Shown: piece after piece, positions 19,101 to 26,548 of the stretch
Layout: every line of letters begins with the position of its first letter
Numbering within the stretch: position 1 is the first letter of the stretch
Assembly (NCBI RefSeq): GCF_027257155.1
Contig: NZ_JAPWDU010000003.1
Span: forward strand, 310,001-374,000
DNA length: 64,000 nt
Direction: 5' to 3'
Source of the DNA: Cerasicoccus sp. TK19100
Lineage (GTDB): Bacteria > Verrucomicrobiota > Verrucomicrobiia > Opitutales > Cerasicoccaceae
Position numbers and translations under genes: made by a program
The notes under the pieces: generated by a model
The model's database searches: none
Told to the model about the DNA's origin: nothing
The model's input: only the letters and a program-made list of their open reading frames with translations

Positions 19101-19300
19101 CCGGTCTCGCACTGCTGCCACTCGTGCTTGCGGCGGATGATCCCGGCAAAGAAATCCTCAACCCGATCGCCATCGTGATCCTCGGCGGCCTGGCGACATC
19201 GACCGCGCTGGGGCTGATCATCACCCCGTCGATCTTCTACGCCTTCTATCGGAAGGCGGCGCAAAAATCCATTGAGCGCGAATCCCGCGCCAGCGAATAA
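16151..19300 (+). CDS. Heavy-metal efflux RND pump, CusA/CzcA family
   Basis: This is the proton-driven inner-membrane pump. At 1049 residues it has the normal HME-RND length, with one transmembrane helix near the N-terminus, a large periplasmic domain, a helix bundle (about 350-540), a second periplasmic domain and a second bundle (about 870-1040). The family motif in TM4 is present as D412-D413, D417 and E419 in GMVVDDAIVDVEN. The ATG at 16151 follows a CGGAGG site and overlaps the adaptor stop by eight bases; an earlier ATG at 16091 lies inside the adaptor gene. Whether it prefers Cu/Ag or Zn/Co/Cd is not decidable by eye. Confidence 0.95.
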   Translation: MLDWLIRFSLGQRVFILVAAIVVLVFAWRTTQELPVEVLPDLTKPTVTILTEAPGYSPEEVETLITIPLENALMGVNQVTRLRTVNDIGLSLTFVEFEWGTDIYQARQFVQERLASVQEVLPDGVSPYMTPVASLMGNIMLLGVVDTSGEMAPRELRTLADWTVARRLQAIPGVAEVLAMGGGVAQIQVQPDPDRMLAMGVSYEQIRHAAANAVSNTTGGFLTERPEEIMVRNLAMTTDLDDIADTVVLHENDRPICLRDVATVVWDVQPMRGDAGLASREIEDGELSRRGVILSVTKAPNFSTLNLTDQLEDAIAQMQETLPDGVKLVTVYRQSDFINLSIHNLEEALRDGAIMVALVLLLFLLNLRITLITLTAIPLSLGITVLVFDWMNLSVNSMTLGGLAVAIGMVVDDAIVDVENVFRRLRENAGKTSPLPKLEVIARASAEIRSSIFYATVLIILVFLPLMALSGLEGRLFQPIAVATIVSMAASFLVSLTVIPVLCSFLLNPKPGGRAHEGTVIERAAKSVFRATALRIALAQPLLVIAGTLVLFAVAVGALSQMSGNFLPAFREPTTLIATTMAPGTSLKQTTEVADVATELLMEIPEIKTVGYRVGRAENGDHVVPVSTVEFDIEFIEEFERPREKVMEEMRATMRSIPGTFSAMSTPLADRIGHMLSGVSAKIAIKIYGPDLDELRALGTEVAEIARGIPGLEEARIEQQAPIPQLRIEVDRQRALAYGVTPGALNAQLSAMIGGEEVAEVYSGQQVFDLVVRLPVEWRESPERLERMYIDTQSGQRIPLSYVANLRYATGPNTILRENTLRRFVVSINPTSNDLNALVETLQRKVSEEITLPSGYTLSFEGEYQAQAEAKRTILFSSLLVVLVIGVLLYSYFRSFAFVLLVFSIVPVSLVGGVLLTSFTLNNISIATLVGFIAVSGIAARNNIMLLAHYLHLMRQEGMTFSRELAMRGAEERLLPILMTAISAGLALLPLVLAADDPGKEILNPIAIVILGGLATSTALGLIITPSIFYAFYRKAAQKSIERESRASE

Positions 19301-19331
19301 CCTTAAACCAACAACGATTATACAACACATA

Positions 19332-19826
19332 ATGAAAACCAAACTCCTCCTCCTTGCCCTGGCCCTGGGCGGCGCACTCAACCTCTACGCGCAGCATGAC
19401 CACGATCATGATCACGACCATAGTCACGATCACGGCAAGCATAGCCACGCGGGTGAGGCCCCCGCAGCCGGCCCGAATGGCGGCAAGCTGTTTAAATCCA
19501 CCGAGCCGCATTTCGAGCTGTTCATGCAAGACGACCGCAAGGTGCGCGTAACCTTCGTTGACGACGACGGCAAGCCTGCGGACCACGCCGGTGCCAGCGT
19601 CTCCGGCATCGGTGGCGAGCGCACCAAGCCAACCCGCCTCAGCTTTGAAGCAGTGGACAGCGCGTATGTCTCGACGGAGCCCTTGCCCGAGGGGAACATC
19701 GTGCCGCTCATCGTTCGCGTAAAGCCCGATGCCAGCAGCAAAACCGTGACCGAGCGCATCAATATCAACTTGGCCCAATGCGGCTCCTGCGATTATCGCG
19801 AATACGCCTGCATCTGCGGCCATTGA
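19332..19826 (+). CDS. Small exported histidine-rich protein of the metal efflux operon
   Basis: The 164-residue protein has a signal peptide (MKTKLLLLALALGGALNLYAQ) immediately followed by a His/Asp-rich stretch (HDHDHDHDHSHDHGKHSH, about residues 22-39). A compact domain follows with NGGKLFKSTEPHFELFMQDD. It ends with a Cys-rich motif CGSCDYREYACICGH. The position 31 bases after the CusA-like gene and before the operon terminator indicates a periplasmic metal-binding accessory. The start at 19332 was chosen because it begins the leader. Similar domain patterns occur in other efflux operons; no named family is claimed. Confidence 0.8.
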   Translation: MKTKLLLLALALGGALNLYAQHDHDHDHDHSHDHGKHSHAGEAPAAGPNGGKLFKSTEPHFELFMQDDRKVRVTFVDDDGKPADHAGASVSGIGGERTKPTRLSFEAVDSAYVSTEPLPEGNIVPLIVRVKPDASSKTVTERININLAQCGSCDYREYACICGH

Positions 19827-19849
19827 GCCAGACAGCCCCGTATCCATTC

Positions 19850-19888
19850 AAACTCCCTGGCCGCTCATTGCAGCCTGGGAGTTTTTTT
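19850..19888 (+). terminator. Terminator of the metal efflux operon
   Basis: The arms AAACTCCC (19850-19857) and GGGAGTTT (19876-19883) with an extra GG/CC pair are followed by a run of seven T. It lies 24 bases after the last operon stop codon. Confidence 0.85.
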
Positions 19889-20052
19889 ATCCTCAAGCTT
19901 AGCGACCAGAGACTGGCAGCAAATGCCGCATTTCACCTTTAGGAAATGGGCGATTCACCCGTTAATGCACCAGTAGGTGTCGGCAATTAACAACAAAGCT
20001 GCCTGCAACCGACTTGTCCGTAGGCAGACAATCTGGTATCATGGTGCAACCA

Positions 20053-20077
20053 TGACCGGTTAGCGTAAATCCGGTCA
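20053..20077. promoter_or_regulatory. Operator-like inverted repeat TGACCGG-N11-CCGGTCA
   Basis: Perfect 7-bp arms at 20053-20059 and 20071-20077 lie about 125 bases before the prepilin-like gene. A short second copy of CCGGTT follows at about 20090. It could be a repressor site or only an RNA hairpin. Confidence 0.3.
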
Positions 20078-20201
20078 GTCAAAAACAACCCGGTTCACGT
20101 CGCAGTATCGAAAAAGAGTCACCACAATTGCTGAATCCCCGCCATTGCCTCGCGAGCCAATTTCGAGTATCCCTAGTCCGTTGAAACCCCTTACCCCACG
20201 T

Positions 20202-23200
20202 ATGAAGACGCCGAATCTCCGGCGACGCATGCAAGCCGGATTCGCGCTGGTGCTGAGTCTCGTGCTGATGGGCTTTTTGGTGATTCTGCTCCTTTCGCTG
20301 ACGACGATGGTCTCAATCGACGTCCAAAACGCCAGCCATTCCCAGAAACTTTCCGAGGCGCGTCAAAACGCCTTGCTCGCGCTGAGTGTCGCCATCGGCG
20401 AGCTGCAGCGCGCCACCGGTCCCGACCAGCGCACCACCGCCCTGGCCGAGCTGCAATACGACGGCGCGCCCAACGCAAAATGGGTCGGTGCCTACGCCCA
20501 CGCGATGACGCCCGACTACGAACTCGGCCCGGAGGCTATCGCCACCGAATGGACCGACACGGAACTTGTCGACGATCAGGGCTCCGCGGCCAAGCTGCTC
20601 ACCTGGCTCGTCAGCGGCAATTCCTCGGCGACCGACTGGCCGGACTTTCGATCAACGGGCGAACTCAGCGACCCCAGCGCCAGCCCCGAGCAATCGTTTT
20701 TGCCCAATGCCGCCATTTCCAATTTAACGGCAACATCCGAGCCGAGCGCGCGGGATATTAAAATCCAGGACGCCACTGGTGCCGCCCAACCCGCCCGCAT
20801 TCTGGTTGGCTCCGGTTCCGTTGAGTCGGTGGAAGACTTTGTCGTCGCGCCGCTGGTTGAGCTGGAGGGCGAGAGCGGCGGCTTCAAGGGCGGTTTCGCC
20901 TGGTGGGTGGGAGATGAAAACACGAAGGCCCGCGCCAACCTCGGCATCGAGCAAGACCCTGACCACGCGATCGATTCCTTTGCCAACGCCAGTCGCAGCG
21001 CGATTGAGCTCATGGCCCGCAACGACACCCCCGCCGACCTCGACACGCCGACCATTGATAATCTTTACAACCGCGACCTGGGCGAGCGCGCCCTGAGCAA
21101 AGACGACCTGATCATCCTTTCGCCAAACCGCCTCGACTACGCCACGGTGCAAAAGCGCCGCTTCCACGACATTTCCCTGCACTCGACTACGCTCCTCACC
21201 GACAGCTTTGCCGGCGGCCTCAAGCGCGACCTGTCGAAACTTCTCGACCCCAGCCATGTCGAGTCGGCCAACGACCCCACGAACAACGCCAACCGCATGT
21301 GGACTCCCCATGCCAATGACATCACCGGCTACGGCATCCCCACTTGGCGGCACCTGCGCTCATTCCTGAACACCCGCGCGGATAACAGCGGCTCGGTTGA
21401 GGCCACGCTACCAATCTTTGACGACGACACCCAGACTGACCATGTCGGCGTAACGCCGGTGCTCACCTATTTCTCAATGGGCTTCGGCTTCTCCGCAGAG
21501 GGCCCATTGAGCGGATCAAAAATTAATCTAAACCTGTATCCGTTGGTCGTCTTGTGGAATCCCTACAACGTCACCTTGAAGGCACCGCCTACGGATAGCC
21601 GGGGGGCCAACTTTGAAGTTGGCATGCTTCTGGGCGGCGACTCGCGAATTTCCGTGGATGTGTTCGACCCCGGCAAGCACTCTTATCAAAACGCCCAAGG
21701 TGAAACCATAGAACAAGACTACCTCTGGCGCACGTTGGGCACCGTCGACCTGCAGCGCAGCATCGAGCAAATCGTTGTTGGCTCGAATAACCAGGACACC
21801 GAATTTATTCGATTTGGGCTAAACTGCCCGGACATCCCCCCGGGACAGAGCCTGATCTTCTCCTTGCCGTATTCGCACCGTGGCGATGACTACGACCAGT
21901 ATCCCGTGCTGGAAAACATCGAGCCCGAGCCGGATTCCTACATGTCGGTAACCGCTGCAATTCTCGATAAAGACTTTGAGCCACTCACGCTGTTTCGCGC
22001 CGGTCCGCGCTATAGCTTGAGCTACTTGGGCGACCCCATCACCAACCTCAGCAAAACCCTGCTCAAGGGTGGCGATGGCGGCCTCTTCACCTACTTGGGC
22101 AAACCGACCAACGGTGCCGTAGTCATAGAGATTGACGGAAGCTCCAAGGAGCTCGATCCAGCCAACCCCGAACACGATTGGTACCAAACCATTCAGAGCA
22201 TCACTTGGGATAATGCCAAAGTGCAAACCATGCCCAATGACACCGTGCTCTCCCCCGTAACTAAGGGCGGCCAGTCTGACGTGCATGTTTTTGGAGGCAA
22301 TAACAGCGAAGACATTTCCGCCATCCAGGCACCCATGTCACTCAATGCAGACCCCACGATTTCCTACGTAATCATGGCGCACGCGCTTTTCTCCGGGGAT
22401 GGCAATAATGCGCAGTTTAATCAGGATCAGTTCATGTTCCCGACCCGTTGGATTGCCCAGGGCAACATGCGGGCACCTCGCTCCGGCAGAACACGCCGGG
22501 ATAACAATTTCCTGCCGCTCTACATCGCAACGGCCGGCAGCTTGGGCGACAGCAGCGCGTGGCAGAAATTCGCCAACGACCAAGGCTCAAACAGTAACCG
22601 CACCTCGGCCGGCTCCGGTCATGACTGGTCGTCGTCCGGGCCAGTCGATGCCGTGTTGTTTGAGTTCTTCCCCGAGGGCCAGCCATTGCTTTCCATTGGC
22701 CAACTGCAGCACGCCAATCTGTCACTCATTGGCGCGTATCCCTCCTACCCCATTGGCAACAGCCTCGCGGACTACCGCCTGCATGAAAAGTCAAACACCG
22801 GCCAAACGCTGGCCCCATCGGAATACGCTCTGGCGCGCACGGATTCAGTTAACAGCAACAAACACCTGAAGGCCGACCAGCAGGCGTATTACGACATCTC
22901 TTATCTGCTAAACCGCACGCTGTGGGATGCCTACTTCGTCTCCAGCGTTCCGCAAACCGGCAACCTCCCCGCCCGCCTGCCCAACCCACGCATGCAGCAC
23001 ACCGGCAACGAACAACGCCTGCGCGACGCCGATACCGCAGCCGCCGAGATGATTCTGCAAGGCGGGTTCAACATCAACAGCACCTCCGAGCAAGCCTGGC
23101 GTGCAGTGCTTGGCGGCGTAAACGGCTTAAAATATAATCCGGAAACGGGCGCATTCGGCATTCAGCCCAGTGATAACACGCCGATGCCGCGCTTCACCCA

Positions 23201-23945
23201 CCCAACTTCCGGCGACGACGTAGACGACCCCTGGCAAGGCTACCGCAGCCTGACCAATGAGGAGATTGCCCAACTGGCGCACAATATCGTGATCGAGATT
23301 AAGAACCGCGGACCATTCGTTTCGTTGGCGGAGTTTGTCAACCGCCGCTTGGTCGATAACCCCGATACTGATGACAGCGAAGTCCTCGACGCCCCTTACG
23401 AATACGAAGATCTGCGCGGCGTCATTCAGGCCGCCATTGATCGCACTTGGAGCAGTAGCGATCCAGACAGCGCCGGCGACACCAATGCCGTCTTCCCAAT
23501 CAATGACGCCGATGACGATTTCTGGATGAGCGACGAGCTAACGGGCCACCCCAACTACACCACAAGCAGTCAGTTCAAAGGCGGCGGTAAATATGCCTAC
23601 GACCTCCGCCGCATTAGCGGCGGAGACAAAGAGCGCAAGCCCTACAGCAACCGCTCCGCCTTCTCGCCAAAATATCTGACCCAAGCCGACGTGCTCTCCA
23701 CCATCGGTGCCAGCCTGACGGCGCGCTCCGACACCTTTACCATTCGCGCCTATGGCGAAGTCGCTTCCGAACTCGACCCCAGTGATGTCGTCGGCGTCTG
23801 GTGCGAAGCCGTCGTGCAGCGCACCATCGACTACATGGACGAGACCGACAACCCCGAGGACGCGCCCTCGACCAGCGTCAATCAGCAGTTCGGACGACGC
23901 TACAAACTCATCAGTTTCCAATGGCTCAAGGACGACGAAATCTAA
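20202..23945 (+). CDS. Giant prepilin-like surface protein (Verru_Chthon cassette protein A-like)
   Basis: The 1247-residue protein has a short basic N-terminus (MKTPNLRRRMQAGFALVLSL) followed by one long hydrophobic helix (about residues 12-38) and then SEARQNALLALSVAIGELQRATGPDQR. This is the hallmark N-terminus of very large type IV-pilin/PilX-like proteins abundant in Verrucomicrobia, including those named Verru_Chthon cassette protein A. The rest is a large secreted region without a recognisable enzyme. The class is normally accompanied by small pseudopilin genes B, C and D; none is next to it here, only the exported protein that follows. ATG 20202 was chosen because it directly precedes the leader. 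Function is unknown; type II secretion or surface display is likely. Confidence 0.75.
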   Translation: MKTPNLRRRMQAGFALVLSLVLMGFLVILLLSLTTMVSIDVQNASHSQKLSEARQNALLALSVAIGELQRATGPDQRTTALAELQYDGAPNAKWVGAYAHAMTPDYELGPEAIATEWTDTELVDDQGSAAKLLTWLVSGNSSATDWPDFRSTGELSDPSASPEQSFLPNAAISNLTATSEPSARDIKIQDATGAAQPARILVGSGSVESVEDFVVAPLVELEGESGGFKGGFAWWVGDENTKARANLGIEQDPDHAIDSFANASRSAIELMARNDTPADLDTPTIDNLYNRDLGERALSKDDLIILSPNRLDYATVQKRRFHDISLHSTTLLTDSFAGGLKRDLSKLLDPSHVESANDPTNNANRMWTPHANDITGYGIPTWRHLRSFLNTRADNSGSVEATLPIFDDDTQTDHVGVTPVLTYFSMGFGFSAEGPLSGSKINLNLYPLVVLWNPYNVTLKAPPTDSRGANFEVGMLLGGDSRISVDVFDPGKHSYQNAQGETIEQDYLWRTLGTVDLQRSIEQIVVGSNNQDTEFIRFGLNCPDIPPGQSLIFSLPYSHRGDDYDQYPVLENIEPEPDSYMSVTAAILDKDFEPLTLFRAGPRYSLSYLGDPITNLSKTLLKGGDGGLFTYLGKPTNGAVVIEIDGSSKELDPANPEHDWYQTIQSITWDNAKVQTMPNDTVLSPVTKGGQSDVHVFGGNNSEDISAIQAPMSLNADPTISYVIMAHALFSGDGNNAQFNQDQFMFPTRWIAQGNMRAPRSGRTRRDNNFLPLYIATAGSLGDSSAWQKFANDQGSNSNRTSAGSGHDWSSSGPVDAVLFEFFPEGQPLLSIGQLQHANLSLIGAYPSYPIGNSLADYRLHEKSNTGQTLAPSEYALARTDSVNSNKHLKADQQAYYDISYLLNRTLWDAYFVSSVPQTGNLPARLPNPRMQHTGNEQRLRDADTAAAEMILQGGFNINSTSEQAWRAVLGGVNGLKYNPETGAFGIQPSDNTPMPRFTHPTSGDDVDDPWQGYRSLTNEEIAQLAHNIVIEIKNRGPFVSLAEFVNRRLVDNPDTDDSEVLDAPYEYEDLRGVIQAAIDRTWSSSDPDSAGDTNAVFPINDADDDFWMSDELTGHPNYTTSSQFKGGGKYAYDLRRISGGDKERKPYSNRSAFSPKYLTQADVLSTIGASLTARSDTFTIRAYGEVASELDPSDVVGVWCEAVVQRTIDYMDETDNPEDAPSTSVNQQFGRRYKLISFQWLKDDEI

Positions 23946-24637
23946 TCCTTCTCGCATGCGCTTTGCTCTGCGGCCAGCTCTTTGCAGCCGACGCCGAGCC
24001 CATCAAGTTCCGCCTGCTATCGACCTCCAACTCGATTAGCGTGCTCTACGATGAAGACGGCGAGACGCGACGGATTTACACCAGCCCGGGTTATTTTTCC
24101 GACTGGCTCATTGCGCCCCCCAGTCGCGAAGTAACACTCTACCAAGAGGTCCCCTCCCCCGACGGACAAGGTGCCAAGCTGAAGAAGATTCTCGCCCAGA
24201 CCAAGCTGCCCAACGGGCCTGGCCCGTTCCTAATCATGGTCCACCAACAACCGGGAACCGGCAAGCTGCTCACCTCTACGCTCAACCATTCGCTGGATAC
24301 GTTTCCCAAGGGACAATACCGGCTGGTTAATTTATCCAAGCGCCGCATGGCGGTCAATCTGGCCGACAAAAACATGCTGCTGGAGCCGGGTAAAACCGAA
24401 ATGGCCTCCTATCCCAATGGCCGCAAAACGTGGCTGAAAGTCGCCGTGAATGACAAAGACTCCGGCTGGATAAAAGTCGTCAGTAAGCCTCGCCCGGTTC
24501 AGGATACCACGCGCACCTCAATCGTTATTATGGACATTCCGCCCTCGGACGCCGACCCGGACCCCATCGGCATTATTGTCCGCGAGGCACGCGAGCAAAT
24601 CTACGAAACGCCTGAGGGCGTGGCCACGATTCAGTAG
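23921..24637 (+). CDS. Exported protein of unknown function, partner of the prepilin-like gene
   Basis: The 238-residue protein begins at an ATG lying 25 bases inside the end of the prepilin-like gene, in another frame, so the two are tightly coupled. It has a basic N-terminus and hydrophobic leader (MAQGRRNLILLACALLCGQLFA) ending near residue 22. The remainder looks like a beta-rich domain (QYRLVNLSKRRMAVNLADKN, residues about 130-150), followed by a Ser/Pro/Asp-rich tail. Small exported partners of this kind are often found after giant prepilin-like genes in the same phylum, from memory. No catalytic motif is visible. Confidence 0.65.
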   Translation: MAQGRRNLILLACALLCGQLFAADAEPIKFRLLSTSNSISVLYDEDGETRRIYTSPGYFSDWLIAPPSREVTLYQEVPSPDGQGAKLKKILAQTKLPNGPGPFLIMVHQQPGTGKLLTSTLNHSLDTFPKGQYRLVNLSKRRMAVNLADKNMLLEPGKTEMASYPNGRKTWLKVAVNDKDSGWIKVVSKPRPVQDTTRTSIVIMDIPPSDADPDPIGIIVREAREQIYETPEGVATIQ

Positions 24638-24739
24638 TGACGCAGGGTAATTTCGCGGGCCGACTTTCGACAAGCCGATGTCATTTTCTGTCTTTCCATG
24701 TGCGCGGGGCGTCGTTATTCATTGAATTCCTACAACCCC

Positions 24740-26515
24740 ATGAGCGGCGCAGATACCAAATTCCCCGACGGCTTTACCTGGGGTGCCTCGACCTCGGCAT
24801 ACCAGATCGAAGGTGCCTGGAACGAAGACGGCAAAGGCCCATCCGTGTGGGACCTTTTTGTCCAAGAAGAGGACAAGATGTGGCGCGGCCAAACGGGTAA
24901 GATCGCCTGCGATCATTACCACCGGTTTAAGGAGGACGTCGCACTCATGGCGCAGATCGGCATCAAGGCGTATCGGTTTTCCCTATCGTGGTCGCGTATT
25001 TTGCCCAAGGGAACCGGCAAAGTAAACAAGGCCGGCATCCGCTTTTATAATGCACTGATCGACGAGCTGCTGAAGAACGGCATCGAGCCGTGGATAACGC
25101 TCTTTCACTGGGACTACCCATACGAGCTCTACTTGCAGGGCGGCTGGCTAAACCCCAAGAGCCCCGAGTGGTTCGAGGAATACACGCGCGTGGCGGTGGA
25201 GCACTTTTCCGACCGCGTGCGCTACTGGGTCACGATCAATGAGCCGCAGGGCTTCCTCGGCCTCGGCCACAGTGAGGGCTACCACGCGCCGGGCCTCAAG
25301 CTCTGCCTCCGTGAGTGCCTGCTGGCCGGGCACAACACCTTGCTCGCGCACGGCCGCTCGGTGCGCGTCATCCGCGACAATGCCAAGCTGGAGCCGACGA
25401 TTGGCTGGTCACCAGCCTCGTCCGCCTATCGCCCAAGCACCAACAGCCTCAACGACATCAACGCCGCGCGCGAGGCGACCTACGCCATCTACCCCGGCGG
25501 ACTGTGGAACACCTGCTGGTGGACGGACCCCGTCTTCCTCGGTGCCTACCCCGACGAGGGCCTGAAAATTTACGGCAAAGACAGCCCGCAGGCGACCAAG
25601 GCGGACATGAAGCTCATCAACCAGCCCATCGATTTTTGCGGCTGCAATCTCTTCCAGGTCGTGCCGGTTAAGATGGGGGCCAACGGCGCACCCGTTGCCG
25701 TGGAGCTACAGCCCGAGGAGCCGATCTCCACCTACGAATGGTCGCTCAACACCGAGGGACTTTACTGGGGGCCGACGTTTATTCACGAGCGCTACCAAAC
25801 TCCGCTCGTCATCATGGAAAACGGCTGCTCGCTGCTCGACCGCGTGGGCCTCGACGGTGCCGTGCATGACAGCGGCCGCAAAGACTTCATTATCGGCTGC
25901 CTGCTTTCGCTGCACCGCGCGATCGAAGACGGCGTCGACGTGCGCGGCTATTTCCACTGGTCGCTGATGGATAACTTCGAGTGGCAGCAAGGCTACAAGC
26001 ACCGTTTCGGCCTCGTGTATGTGGACTTCGAGAGCCAGGACCGCATTTTAAAAGAGTCGGCATTTACCTACCAGGAGATCATAGCCACGCACGGCGAGTC
26101 GCTGCGCAAATACACGCACAACCAGGAAGAGCCTGTCCCCTACGTGGTCAAGGAGGCGCAGCGCTACATCGAGAACAACATCTCCGAGCCGTTTAACGTA
26201 AAGACCATCGCCGCGCATTTAAACTGCCACCCGGACTCGCTCAGCCGCCGCTTCAAGCAATACACAGGCACAAGCCTTAGCACACACATCCGCCGTGTTC
26301 GCCTGGAGTGCGCGCGCAACATGCTCCGCGATCCCAACATGCTGATCGGCGTCGTGTCGGACTACTGCGGCTTCAGTGACCGCATCCACTTCACCAAAGT
26401 ATTCCGCAAAGAAATGGGCATGACTCCGGGGCAGTTCCAGCGCCAATTCCGCGCCCGCGAAGACGCCGAGGAAAAGGCCGCCGTCGAGATATCAAAAAAC
26501 CCGCGCGTCAAATAA
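24740..26515 (+). CDS. GH1 beta-glycosidase fused to an AraC-type DNA-binding domain
   Basis: Residues 1-450 form a complete GH1 enzyme. It begins with FPDGFTWGASTSAYQIEGAW, has the acid/base E168 in TINEPQ and the nucleophile E360 in IMENG, and ends with the substrate-site segment SLMDNFEWQQGYKHRFGL. Residues about 467-572 form a full AraC/XylS double helix-turn-helix (YIENNISEPFNVKTIAAHL, SRRFKQYTG, then DYCGFSDRIHFTKVFRKEMG and MTPGQFQ). The joint is continuous with no frameshift signs. No leader is present, so the protein is cytoplasmic. It could be a sugar-sensing regulator using a glycosidase fold, or a hydrolase that also controls genes. It sits next to the GH16 cluster, its plausible target. 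The ATG at 24740 is chosen because the GH1 fold starts there. Confidence 0.92.
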   Translation: MSGADTKFPDGFTWGASTSAYQIEGAWNEDGKGPSVWDLFVQEEDKMWRGQTGKIACDHYHRFKEDVALMAQIGIKAYRFSLSWSRILPKGTGKVNKAGIRFYNALIDELLKNGIEPWITLFHWDYPYELYLQGGWLNPKSPEWFEEYTRVAVEHFSDRVRYWVTINEPQGFLGLGHSEGYHAPGLKLCLRECLLAGHNTLLAHGRSVRVIRDNAKLEPTIGWSPASSAYRPSTNSLNDINAAREATYAIYPGGLWNTCWWTDPVFLGAYPDEGLKIYGKDSPQATKADMKLINQPIDFCGCNLFQVVPVKMGANGAPVAVELQPEEPISTYEWSLNTEGLYWGPTFIHERYQTPLVIMENGCSLLDRVGLDGAVHDSGRKDFIIGCLLSLHRAIEDGVDVRGYFHWSLMDNFEWQQGYKHRFGLVYVDFESQDRILKESAFTYQEIIATHGESLRKYTHNQEEPVPYVVKEAQRYIENNISEPFNVKTIAAHLNCHPDSLSRRFKQYTGTSLSTHIRRVRLECARNMLRDPNMLIGVVSDYCGFSDRIHFTKVFRKEMGMTPGQFQRQFRAREDAEEKAAVEISKNPRVK

Positions 26516-26523
26516 CGCGCGGG
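26494..26523 (-). terminator. Terminator of the first GH16 gene, overlapping the GH1-AraC stop
   Basis: A perfect 9-bp stem, CCCGCGCGT (26500-26508) with ACGCGCGGG (26515-26523), is followed on the minus strand by a run of six T (26494-26499). The loop contains the TAA stop of the plus-strand GH1-AraC gene. One hairpin thus serves the convergent end of both genes. Confidence 0.8.
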
Positions 26524-26548
26524 CTTTGCAATGCAAAGTTCGTAGCGA

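Larger units (their letters stand above)
19827..20201. other. Intergenic region before the prepilin-like gene
   Basis: It holds the efflux operon terminator (19850-19888) and an operator-like inverted repeat (20053-20077). No other gene is seen. An in-frame TTG at 20145 could extend the next protein upstream, but the added residues are not leader-like. Confidence 0.5.
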
